From NCBI GenBank assembly GCA_019916065.1, contig CM034240.1, forward strand, positions 33,245,149-33,309,148: a DNA stretch of 64,000 bases, written 5' to 3'. A program made the translations under genes and the position numbers. This document shows, piece by piece, positions 25,908-37,005 of the stretch. Origin of the DNA: Vitellaria paradoxa (lineage: Eukaryota > Streptophyta > Magnoliopsida > Ericales > Sapotaceae). How positions within the stretch are numbered: the first letter of the stretch is position 1; every line of letters begins with the position of its first letter. Under the pieces are notes generated by a model that was not told where the DNA came from, did no database searches, and worked only from the letters and a program-made list of their open reading frames with translations.

Positions 25908-25919
25908 GCTCTGATACCA
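25908..25919 (-). promoter_or_regulatory. Primer binding site of copia-type element (initiator tRNA-Met)
   Basis: TGGTATCAGAGC on the minus strand lies two bases from the 5' LTR. It is complementary to the 3' end of initiator tRNA-Met. Confidence 0.93.
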
Positions 25920-25921
25920 AT

Positions 25922-26727
25922 TGAAAATATGTAATTTGCTACTAGTGATCCCAATTCAATCAACCACACACACACAATTATAGAAGGCGAGATAAAAAGA
26001 ATAAGGAAACCCACAAAGGGAAACCTCAAACACCTTTACTAAAAACAAACGATGGCTACAAACTTAACCCCTCGATAGATTGACTCATCGACTCTATACT
26101 CTTGTTGACGTTTGCTCGAATCCTCGATTCACCAACTCCTTTAGCGAAAGCCTTTTGACTCCTTGAAGGCACAACACCAAATCCTCGGTAACTTCAAGAG
26201 CTGAATCCTCAGCTTTTCCAAGATTCGAACTCCTTCAAATCACGTAGACGTAAGAATGTTTGGCTAAGTGTTTAAGAGAATGTTCAGACTTTTCTGGCTC
26301 GCAAACTATTGTATATTCTCTCTGTGTTTGACCCTGAAGATGTCCAGAAGATATATATAGACAAAACTGAGGCGGTTAGGGTTCGAAATAGGCTGAAAGC
26401 TATGCCTCGCGGGAAAGGCGCACCCACGGCCTTCCTACAGCCATCCCGTGACTCAGAACGGTCTTCCTGCATGGCTATTTCTTCATGTTATGCTCTCGGG
26501 ATTTTTCCACACCTAACTGCGGCCATCCTACCGTCTTTCTGCGTTATAGTGCTCTGACTCTGTTTGGCTTTTCTCAAACTTCTAATGGCATGCAAACATA
26601 GCTTTCCTGAGGTCTTTTCACTTCTTTTTAACTCAAGACTCTAGTGCCTTAGCCTAGACTAAGTCAAGATATTACAAAACACTTTCTTTGACCATAGATT
26701 TGCCAATTTACAATTTTAGCCTTAACA
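25922..26727 (-). repeat. 5' LTR of copia-type element
   Basis: This 806-bp LTR is the partner of 18968-19764. It retains the canonical TG...CA ends on the plus strand (TGAAAATATG...TTAACA). Confidence 0.92.
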
Positions 26728-26732
26728 AAATC

Positions 26733-27935
26733 ATACTGGCTGATGCAAGGTAACAATGGCCCAAACCCATTGGTCTATCAGAGCGTAAATGATGTAGTCA
26801 ATGGGGGGTAAGTGCAAAGGTCCAGGACTTATAGTCCATGCTAGGAATAGGACCGAACCACAATAAAACTATTGCTGACCCTATCCCTAGTTTTTATTAG
26901 AATGTCAAAACTTTAAGTACTTTTCAGAGTCATACAATAAATGTCAGCACTTTATCATCATCCCCAATAGTTAAGAAATCAAACCAAAATGCTAGTCAAA
27001 CTACGCCAAATGATTTACCTATTAGAATGGCAGATCAGTTAAATATTGGTAATAGATCGATGCAAAATAGCGCAACAAGACTCGATAGGTGTAAAACCTA
27101 GTCATGAATAGATATCAGTTGGCCGAGCTAATTCAAGGAATGGTGGGTCCACTCGGCAGGGGTTTTGGTAGACTGACATATCGAAAACCATACCCAGAGT
27201 GGGTAAACCAAGTAGAATACCTAAGAGTTTTAAAATACCTATTTTTTTTTTTATTCTTTGGTGAGGATAAGCAATAAACTATTGAATAGGCCGTTTTATA
27301 GTTCAATGCGGGATAGTAGGGAATTTTGATGTACAAAAGTTAAGACTGTTTGCAAATTCACTAACCACTACTGCCTTTACTTGGTATGTGAACTTAGCTT
27401 CTAATTCTGTGCACAATTGGGCAGAATTAGAAGAAATGTTCCATAACCAATTTTATAGGAATGAACCAGAGGTGACGATGGTCGATTTGGCCAAAATATT
27501 GCAATTAGTAGAAGAGTCAGTAGACATGTAAATTGCTCGATTCAAAAGAGCTAGGTACAAGTGTCATGTGACATTATCGGAGACTAATTACATTAAGTTG
27601 ACGTTGAATGGCCTTGATTTTGAACTTTGAAAGGGATAGAATTTAGAGACTTGTTTGAATTTAGGGCAAAGGCTACACAATATGAAAGGATTTTACAAGA
27701 AGAACAAGCTAGGAAAAACGCATCTAGGGAAACGGTTTTCAAGGATATGAACTATGATGTCACATCAGCCACCTTATATGAGAGTCAAGCCTATGTTACT
27801 CCTCAAGCTGATGTCGACATAGCTGAGATTGTATCAAAGATTCCCTATTTGCGCAAGGCCCTGACAAAACCTAAAGTTGACAAAGAAAATAATATTACAG
27901 AAAATAAGAAGGAAGAGCTAAAAAAGAAATATTCT
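26733..27935 (+). pseudogene. Tat-like gag, main capsid part (broken, truncated)
   Basis: This is the retrotransposon gag (capsid) domain, continuing from 18967 once the copia element is removed. Clear segments are GPLGRGFGRLTYRKPYPEW near 27150, the capsid core around 27340-27480 (FANSLTTTAFTWYVNLASN, then EEMFHNQFYRNEPEV), IARFKRARYKCHVTLSE near 27540, and GIEFRDLFEFRAKATQYE at 27630-27690. There are stops near 27530 and 27627 and decay before 27060. Near 27935 coding sense is lost. No zinc knuckle, protease, reverse transcriptase or integrase follows. Instead the antisense PMD gene begins tail to tail. This indicates a deletion of the gag end plus all of pol, or a derivative that never had them. 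Confidence 0.8.
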
Positions 27936-30700
27936 TTCAATATTTCAAAGATTGATCAGATCTTTGATTACTTATTGCCCCTTATCCTTGAAATCCTCGT
28001 ACTTCACCTTCAAGGCCTCTTTCTCTTGTAACGTGGCTTTGCAGGACTCAACAATACCCTTTTAGCAAGAGTGATTGATAGACTTGCACTCTTTGTGTCT
28101 TCAAGTCATTTTTGAGCTTCTAAATTTGTTCAGAGACACTTTGGTCAACATCTTTGAGTTTATAGATTTGGTGAGTGGCATTTTGGAGTTGTTCTTAGTG
28201 AGAGGATGGCTCATTAATTTTAGCATCTCTTCTTTACTGGAATTGGGAGAACTCTTACTTAGCAGACAGAGCTCGATCAAACTCCTTGGTTATGTTCGGT
28301 AGCCTTTGAGGAAATTGTTTGGTTGACAATAAAACTGATAGAAGAGCCCCATCATAATGTTGAATTCTCTCTAAGGCCAATGACAAAGAAGTTTTGCAAG
28401 CTTGCTCCATGGCCTCTTCGAATGGAGTTGAAAGGAATTGTTGGACGATCGCAATGGCCAAATCATACTCTTGCTTGGTTGTGGGAGGAACGGTCAGAGG
28501 GGCAGTTAATGTTGCAGTAGCGGAGACATCAACAAATTGAGTTGCCTGCGCTTGAGATAAGATCTCTCCATTGGTGGTAGCTATATCAATATCGTTGGCC
28601 TACTACAAATGAAATCGATGAGAACAATGATTAAACATCGTACGAAATATAAAATTTTCAATTAGCATATACTTGTTCATTCTCAGTGGATGATATACCT
28701 GTTCATTCTCAGAGGATGAATGGTCCGAGTCAATCACCATTTGTTTTTTGGAAAATCTTGGGCGATTGACCTCAGAAATAGTGGAGACTTTCCATTTCAC
28801 TGATTTCATTTTCTTCGTGAGTTTTGTTTCTTCTTTTGTTTCTTCATCCATTTCTTCTTCATCATCACTAAAGTTTTTGGTACTCTGCACGAAAAGGGAA
28901 GCTGAAAGAGAAATAGTAAGAATTAAATTAGAAAATAAAATCACGAAAGTAAAAGAGAATACCAAAAGGGAAGAAAACGCTCCACGTCCTAGGTGATAGA
29001 TCAATACCCAATAAATGTAACATCTTGGTTCATATTCTCACAAAGAAAATCAGAAATAACAAAATTGGCCATTGGCAATAGAACAGGTCACCATTTGGGG
29101 AATTTGATATATTTATCCTAATAAATGAGAAAGTCCCTATTCTCATGGCCTTGCTTCACCTTCTATGCCCATTTATTTCTAACCGATAAAAATCGTTGTT
29201 TAAGTCTTTCTCGTGGAAGTTATGAACCCCAGCCTCCATAGAAGAAATTTTCACTAAATTGCATTTAAATTTATAAAATTTTTCAAATTTAAGCACGGAC
29301 TTGTATTATTGGTCAATAGAAGGCATACCTTGTTGTCGTTTGGTCGGCCTAGATGTGTCCTGTGAAACAGAGCCCACACTTTCAAAAATTTTTTTGACAA
29401 TTTTTGGGTTGGAAAACAATCATTTTAAAACAACTTCAATAGTGTTTGCCCGAGAATCAGCAATATAAACCTTCCGCCATTAGTCAAAAGAGGAAAAATA
29501 GGATGGACAAAGAACAAAATTTAAAAATTGAAATTGATTTTTGATAGTATGAAATTTGTTGGTGATGGCCGAAACATCATCTTCAGAATGAAATATGCAC
29601 CTTTCCATCGGCCCAAAGTCAACAAATCAACAGGAGGAGTAAAAATAGTTTGAATAAGCCCGAATTGTCGTGCAATGAAATTCGGCGGGTAGAACTTAAC
29701 TCCACAACGATAGTTGGTTGTAGAATCAACCACCAGGCCATGGGAAAGATCATAGGTGATCAAACATGAGGCCTAAACTTCAAATAGGAGTTTTTGATCA
29801 AATTTGTCAAGGCTTTCAACGTTGGAGAATTGGAACCATGCCGATTTGAATGACCAATCATGGAATAGAGTGAAATGTTCGGCTGAGAAGGCCAATAGAG
29901 TATAAACATACTTGAAACAAGACTCAAAATTGGTTGGTTGAGGTGTAGGTAAAGCTAGGGTAAAACCGTAGGTCAAGCATTGATCTTTAAGAGACTAGGG
30001 TAAAGTAGGCCGATATCTTGAAAAGTAAGATTGAAGCCACATTTGCAAAATCCAAATCAGCCCACCATAATTGGAGAAATAATTCCTAACTTAGTCCCCA
30101 ATTCCTCTGTAAAGAGATGATAAAGCCAGAGCTGCCAAAGCCAACTTTTTACCGTCAACCAAAAATGAGGCTAAATCGAAATACTCCTTGGTCATCTTTA
30201 AGGAACTGTTACAAAAAAAAGTATTTGCAGAGCCACATGGCCAAAAAATTAATATGCTGACGTTTAGTGAATTTTTCCTTTCCTATGCAAGCCTTTAAGA
30301 ATTTTGAATAAGCATTCAATTCCTTAGATTTTTTGTGAAGGATGCCTTGACCAAAATCTTTTTTGACTCGAATCAGAGCATCAGCTTTACTTCCAATAGG
30401 ACTCAAGCTAGTTAAAGTCGATATATCAAAAAGGGAAGGTGACAACAATCTAAAGTTAAAATGGAAAGTATTGGTCAATATCGACCAGAAACGTAAGGCT
30501 GAGAAAATAAGATCCTTTTCAGGGTCATACTCTACTTTGGATAATTGAATGGCATAAAAAATACTGGCAGTTTTCCAGACCTCTGACTTAGAAGTTTCAA
30601 TCCTATTGGCCCATTCTACCCAAGAATGGTGAATAGTAGGCTTTCTAGACTAAGGCCAGTTCCTTATGGTTCTATGAATGGGATAAGGCTTTAGTGAGTG
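27936..30700 (-). pseudogene. Antisense ORF: plant mobile domain (PMD) protein (broken)
   Basis: Read on the minus strand from about 30700 down, this resembles a PMD protein (aminotransferase-like, plant mobile domain). Seen in order are WVEWANRIE, an ALRFWSILTNTFHFNF segment, LLSPSLFDISTLTSLSPIG (30209-30478), the INFLAMWLCKYFF motif, LALAALALSSLYRGIGD, GGLIWILQMWLQSYF (about 30020-30080), and YGFTLALPTPQPTNFE. An acidic linker DDEEEMDEETKEETK (28603-29004) and a coiled-coil-like tail ending near 27950 follow. Several frameshifts and stops break it. Some gaps could be introns, since a transcript antisense to the element could be spliced. PMD genes antisense to gag-pol between pol and the 3' LTR are known as additional ORFs in Tat elements. 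Here it abuts a truncated gag. Confidence 0.72.
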
Positions 30701-31109
30701 AAGAATCAAGCTATCACCGGAAAACAAAGGACAAGAAGAAGAATCCTCATATGAAGAAGAATAAAAAAATGGCCCAAATTGATAGAGCTAGCAGGGAAAG
30801 AGGAAGAAGATACCTCTTTGGTAGGGATGAGGAACTTATGCCTGGAAGAAGTGCAAGTGAGTGGAAAGCGAAGCTTTTTCTTTTTTTCTACTTCTCTTCC
30901 TATTTGAGCTTTTTTTTATTGATCCTTCGCCATGGCTAAGAGCTTGGAAGCAAAATACAGTGAATATAGTAAAGTTTGGAGTAAAAAGGGAGGAAAATTA
31001 CTCACTAACATACACCCCAGTATATATAAGAGAGACAGGCGAAAAGGTAAAATGATAAGGGATGCATGATGACATCATCAAAGCCACCTTTTCGACGAAG
31101 AATTCGAAA

Positions 31110-31130
31110 GGCGATTTGATGAAGGGGTAT
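31110..31130 (+). promoter_or_regulatory. Polypurine tract of Tat-like element
   Basis: A short purine-rich run (GATGAAGGGG) ends three bases before the 3' LTR. It is weak but correctly placed. Confidence 0.5.
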
Positions 31131-31404
31131 TGTTTATCCCTGTAAATCCTCCTCCGGTCTGGGAGTGACATGTGGCATGAAACAAGGGTTTTAGTGGTTG
31201 TAATCAATAAGGGAGTTAAAAAATCGGCCTAAGGCTTGATCGAGGCCAATTGATAAAACCTCCCCATAAAGGCTTTTGTATATTGACCTAGATGTATCTC
31301 AATCACAATAGACAATCGGATGATTGATATAAAAAGGGATAATAGGTGTGTAGCAGATATACAATATTGATCACTGAAAGCTTGGTGACATTAGCCTTCA
31401 CAAC

Positions 31405-32927
31405 TGCTTGTCGTTGCTCAATTACCTCACTCTTAATTACAAAATTCAAATTTAAGAACGCTGAGTAAAGAAAATTGAGACAAACTTCCCCCAAGTGCAA
31501 GGTGTGATTGTAGCACAAAATACTGGTGATTACCAGGTCATTTCCACAGGGACCTAACGAGCAAATGAATGGTTGAATCTAATGGATTTGATTAGCAAAA
31601 CAACTGCTCACAAGAATGTAAAACAGAAATAAAAATCTGATTTGGAAATGTTTGTGGTTTTGAAAATGAGTTTTGAAATAAAAATTAAATTTACTTGGAA
31701 ACTGATATTTAAAAAGATGGGCAAGGCAATTTCAATGCCTCTCCAAATCAATCTCAAAATGCCAAGAGTGTATCAATCATCAATCCTATTTGTTCCAATT
31801 TTTAAGAAATTAATTTCAATTAAAACAAGCCATGGATCAAACATATGATGTGCATAATCTATCTTAAGAACAATAAAGATTCTAAGTCTAGCAACTCTCA
31901 TACAAATTTGCAATGAAAGTTCTAAGTTAAGTAACCCCTATGAGCCCATTGATAGAATATGTAAATCAATGCCAATCGGACCTTGAATCAATGATGTCTA
32001 AAGTAATTAGATACAAATAGAATTGATAAGCAAAGAACTCAAAATAAACCCATGAAGATCTGCATCTTGAGCATCATTGGAGAGGACATTGTCCTTGCCT
32101 TGGCCCAAGAATGATCTCAGCCGGTCATTCTCAGAAAATTAAGAACAAAAATAGAAAGATGGAAATGAAACATTTGAAATCTGAAATCTGGAATTGAAAT
32201 TGAATTGCAATTGAAAACAGCAGTTCAAATTAGAAATTGAAATTTAAGATTCAAAATCGAAGCTACAGCAATAATAATGATGATAAAAACAAAGCTCTCC
32301 TCTTCTACCTAAAAGAAAACTCTCAGACCTCTCTCTAGCTCTCTGTCTCTATATCTCCCTCTCTATAACCTCCTCCCATGTGTATGTGCGTGGGATGTGT
32401 GATGTCTCTCCCCCTTCCTTCTGAAAATTCCCTCTTCCGTTATGCAATTCGCTTCTGAATTACGGATTTGCCGTTCCTTGATCTCAGGGTAATATCACAT
32501 GGAGAGGTTATCGTCACGTGGAATCTGTTACTGAGATATATCCGACCATTCGAATGCTTTAAATCTATATTCGAATATGCACTTCCTCCAGAATGTAATT
32601 CAGTCACCAACAATATTCGAATATGCTAATCTTCGTATTCGAATATGGTCCTCTACTTCCAGAACTTCCAAAATAAGGATTTTAACCTTCTTGGGTTGCA
32701 TGCAAGTAAAAATTCCACATCTTCTCAAAAAGCTTTGATCAATAGATGTAGGACACTTGGGATGTGTCCAGTACTTTCACATCTCTTCCTTCAAGGATAA
32801 AATCAACACATGGTTCATATTGGAGCAGTGGAGTGAAACTCTGCACAAAACGTAGATTTTGTGTCATTTATGTGCCATATAAAGATGTAATTAAATACAC
32901 AAATGTGTAACATTTGGAGTCCAATCA
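31405..32927 (-). repeat. 3' LTR of Athila
   Basis: This 1523-bp LTR reads TGCTTGTCG...CCAATCA on the plus strand. It lacks 33 bp present in the partner at about 43388-43420. The gap lies between two CTTC-type repeats, consistent with a slippage deletion. It contains three TATTCGAATA palindromes at about 32567-32645. Confidence 0.96.
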
Positions 32928-32940
32928 CACCTCCCAACTA
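32928..32940 (-). promoter_or_regulatory. Polypurine tract of Athila
   Basis: On the minus strand AGTTGGGAGGTG directly abuts the 3' LTR. Confidence 0.8.
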
Positions 32941-35900
32941 CAACATTACTAGTCCCTAGTAATGCCTATAGTAAAAATGTAAGAGAGCTACTTTATTGAA
33001 GACAACAAAAAACGTTATTTTTATTTTTTGAAAAGAAAACAAAAAAAAAAAAAAAAACAAATCCATTTTCGTAGGATATCACGACTATACTTAGCCCGTA
33101 TAGTAAGCCTTTTCAACCCCTAGGTTCCCCCTAGTGGACGAGTGTAGTCTCGTGAGGGCTTCCAGTGATGATACCCACAAACATCCACTCAATTTTCAAA
33201 TGAATCATATTTCAATGGTCCAAGAAAATTAATCAGTACCATGAGCAAAAATTTTCATAAGCAAAGTTTAAAAATCAAAATTTTATAAGAAATGTGCAAC
33301 TTGCCAAGTGTGTGAATTGAGTGTAAAAGGATAGTAACTTTTAACTCCATCAACTCAACATAAATCCTTTGAATTTCATTTACTTCTGAACATTTGCATT
33401 CTATTTCTTTCCCAAGTTTCGACTTCAATCCTTACCTTGGAATTCACTCACAAGAAAATAAAACACACAAGGTTTCGCTCAAGATGCCCCTTTTTAAAGA
33501 GTAAATGTAAATCAAATTCTAAAAGGTAGCATCCATAAGTCAAGAATGATTTATTCAAGAAAGAAAAGGACTTGGCATAACTCCATGAAAGAATGGTGTA
33601 GTGAGATAACTTCAGAATTTTCACTTTGCTTTCCCAATTCCCAGCTTTCACAATTGAATGAAAATCCTCCCATGGATCTATTAGGACTTGCATTAGGTTG
33701 TAGTGGGGCCATTTGGGTGTAATGGGGTAATTTGAAGGAGGGTTAAGGTGTTCAAAAATGTTTTGGAACACTGAAATTATCATACCACTACCTTTCCACA
33801 GTTCTACTAAATCACACCCTTATTTCATTTTTTTTTTCATTTTTTTTGAAATGAAACTGAGATTGAAAAATTGAAATTTATGGCCAAAGTGTTTTTCTTT
33901 GATTTCCTACATCACCAAACTCTTCTTTTCTTCCATTTATTTTTTTCTTTTCTTACTCCCACAATCCTGCAATTCTTTTCATTGCTTTTCCCTCCTTACT
34001 TTCAGTGTATTCCAAAATATATTAGGAAGGCTAAAGAGCATTCATTGTGATTAAAGGAATAATGTGGTGAGAACAAAGAAATGTGAATGCTCTGTTAAGG
34101 CTCAACTTGGTTACAAAGGTGATGTTCATCAAAGAAAGATACTACAGGCCCAAACATTAAAAGGATGGCCTAATGTCATTTCTATGGTCTCATTCCACTC
34201 AACCATTACAGCTGAGAATCAAGATTCAAGTTTAGTTCTTCTGTAATTTCACAAACACCAAAAAACAAAGTATGGCACTTGGAGTTATTGAAAAAACTGA
34301 AATGAAGAAATTTTTAAGCTTTTGAAAAGCTCTTAGAGTAAATGTAAATCTCTTATGAACAAAGCTTAAGGCTTAAAAATCTCACTTCAGGTCTTAGTCT
34401 CCACTATAGCTGGAAATCCATAAAATGCAGTGTCCATTCATAAATTCATTCATCAAGATAAATGTTGAGCAAACCAGTTTCAAATTGTACTCATTAACAA
34501 CCATTCAGCTTTAAAAACACAAGGCAAGCAGAACAAATCTTTAAAATTCCAAAATTTAAACTCTACTAATCTAATTTATGCAAATGACACTGATCAAGAT
34601 CAAGTCAACTGGCGTACCATTCATTCAACTTGCAATTTTCATCCAATTTTCAGCAAAAATAAAAAACAAATCAGCAAAACAAAAGTAAACAAAGTCAAAC
34701 AAGTATCAAGCTACAATGTTGAATAAGAAGAATTGAAATTTCATTCATTCAAAACATGAAAACTCACTTCAACAGGACAGATCAAAAATAGCACTTCAAT
34801 TGCATCAAACTTAGTTTCTAACCAAGTTCCATCACTTTCAACATTACTTCATCAGAAATTCAAATAAAAACTAAAACAAAACTCAAAGTGAAAGACCCTA
34901 GACTTTGGTCAACAAAACATGGCTTTAAAAAAAATACACAGATTTTGGTTTGTGTTTCAAAAGAGAACCCCATACAATGATCACTGGCTAGGCTCAAAAT
35001 CTCCTAGGGAAGCTGTCTCATATAGCCCAAGTCATATTCGAATACCCAACTCTATATCTGAATACAATGCATCAGAAATTCTATACCTCAGTGTTTCACA
35101 GACCAAATTCTGTGATAGTCCTAACAAGAAAAAACTTAAGCCATGTTCTGTGACTCTCTTTTTTTTTTTTTACACTAAATTTATTCCTAAAAACACTTAA
35201 TCCTAGAAATATTATGCAATAAAAAAATAAAAAAAATAAAAAAAAATGCTAAAAATTTTTTTAAACCAATTTTTGCAAGCTAAACAAGACAATCTCAATC
35301 ACAAGCAATTCAGAAAACCAACTTAAGCAATTCTAATCACAATAAATCATTTCAATGCAACCAATGTCACTCAAAATAGAATCTCAGATTATGATCCTCC
35401 CCCCAACTAAAAATGAGCATTGCCCCCAATGTAAGACCAAGTCAAGCAATAAGGTTCTGAGAGAGAGAAGGGTACCTGATGAACTTAATTAAGTGCACTT
35501 GACTAGATACACATGAGCTGATAAGTCAGAACACTTCCAATGTAATTCCCCCCAACCTGTTTAGTGCAACAGACTCTAAAAATAGCTCATTCGAATGTAA
35601 AGGAGTGTTACAGCAATTCAGCTCAGTTCAAACACTTAAGTTCTAGCAAATGCACTTCAGAAAATTGAAAATTTTCTGCTGAAAAAGTATGGCTCATGAA
35701 TTTTACCAATTGATTGAGCTGATCAAACCAAATTTGAACAAACTTACCTTACAGAACAGTGAATTCTACATTTCCTTGATAAGCCACTGTTTGCATATTT
35801 GAATGCTACAACCAATTGTTAGAACTTGCAAACTGATTTTTTTTTTTATAAAAGGAAAGAACAAAATGAAAAAAAACCTATTCTACTGTGATACATGTGG

Positions 35901-35947
35901 TAGAATTTCCTTACCAATCAGCCATACGTTGGGGGATTTTCAAAATC
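32941..35947 (-). other. Athila 3' noncoding region without a recognisable envelope-like gene
   Basis: About 3 kb lies between integrase and the 3' LTR. Some Athila elements encode an envelope-like protein here; I see no such ORF. The longest minus-strand frame (33448-33783, 111 codons) has no signal peptide followed by a membrane-anchored body and no similarity I know. G-rich runs on the minus strand at 35397-35428 and 35548-35553 resemble additional polypurine tracts. Confidence 0.6.
35397..35435 (-). promoter_or_regulatory. G-run motif downstream of Athila integrase (possible internal polypurine tract)
   Basis: On the minus strand ACATTGGGGGCAATG is followed within 20 bases by AGTTGGGGGGAGG. 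Such paired G-runs downstream of integrase are, from memory, frequent in Athila-like elements. A third run, GGTTGGGGGGAA, lies at 35545-35556. A role as a second plus-strand primer is inferred. Confidence 0.5.
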
Positions 35948-37005
35948 TCAGCTCTCAATTTCAGCCACCAAGCTCTCATGATATTCCTTAAGCCTATGCC
36001 CATTCACTCTAAACACATTCCTTGAAGTAGGATTTTCAATATCCACAGCCCCAAATTTAGTGATATTCTTGATCACATATGGACCAATCCATCTAGATCT
36101 GAGTTTTCCTGGGAATAAATGCAGCCTAGAATTATACAACAAGACTTTTTGTCACACAAACAATTCTCTCTTCTTGATGTGTGCATCATGCCACTTCTTC
36201 ACTCTATCCTTAGAGATTTGGGCATTCTCAAACGCATCATTTCTTATTTCTTCCAGCTCACTCAGTTGCAATTTTCTTCGAAGGCCTGATTCATTGATAT
36301 TCTCATTAAAATGCTTCACTGCCTAAAAGGCTTTATGCTCCAATTCCACAGGTAAGTGGCAAGCTTTCCCATACACCATCCTATAAGAAGACATACCTAA
36401 GATGGTCTTGTATGCAGTCCTATAAGCCCGAAGTGCATCCACTAACTTCAAAGACCAATCTTTCCTACTTGGATTCACAGTCTTCTCAATGACTCTTTTA
36501 ATCTCCCTATTGGCAAGCTCGACTTGTCCACTTGTTTGAGGGTGGTAAGATGTTCCTACTTTGTGCATTACCCCATATTTCATCATCAAAAGACCCACAT
36601 GCCTATTACAAAAATGTGTTCCTCTATCACTTATCATTGCTTTTGGCATTCCAAATCTTGAGAACACATTCTCCTTCAAGAACTTGATAACTACCTTGTG
36701 GTCATTAGTCTTAGTTGGGATAGCCTCCACCCACTTTGAAACATAATCAACAGCCACTAAGATATATTCATGACCAAATGAATTCACAAATGGTCCCATG
36801 AAGTCCATCCCCCAACAATCAAAGATGTCAAGCACATAAATGGGGTGAAGTGGCATCATGTTCCTCCTAGTGAGGCTACCAAGCCACTGGCATCTATCAC
36901 GTGCAACACAAAATGCATGCACATCTCGAAACATGGTAGGCTAATATAGTCCACATTGTAGAATCTTAGCCACAGTCTTCCTAACAGAAAAGTGACCCCC
37001 ATATG
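35948..37005 (-). pseudogene. Athila integrase (broken)
   Basis: This enzyme would join element DNA into the chromosome. The zinc-binding N-terminus lies around 36900-37050: histidines in the CHTLAYGGH region and cysteines in FCVARDRC. The catalytic core is in 36323-36934. D is in GMDFMG (residue 44 of that open frame), D in ISDRG (residue 103) and E in QVELANRE (residue 139), giving the correct D-35-E spacing. The C-terminal block [17 protein letters not shown] is at 35948-36142. A frameshift near 37006-37050, a TAG in place of a Trp codon just before the PTMF segment, a stop at 36323, and a frame change before 36142 inactivate it. The catalytic triad itself is intact. Confidence 0.93.

Larger units (their letters stand above)
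18968..26727 (-). mobile_element. Ty1/copia-type gag-only element (TR-GAG-like)
   Basis: The boundaries are two LTRs (18968-19764 and 25922-26727), a perfect duplication AAATC (18963-18967 and 26728-26732), an initiator-Met primer site and a G-rich polypurine tract. The element reads on the minus strand. After removing the solo LTR at 20807-23581, its interior is only about 3.4 kb and contains gag with zinc knuckles but no protease, integrase or reverse transcriptase. That is the layout of non-autonomous gag-only (TR-GAG) elements, or of a large internal deletion. The gag has many stops. The LTRs differ by roughly 10% in the part I compared. Confidence 0.88.

Noticed and set aside
33448..33783. 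Minus-strand frame of 111 codons in the Athila tail as an envelope-like gene
   Set aside because: It has no signal peptide, transmembrane layout or known motif, and is shorter than expected.
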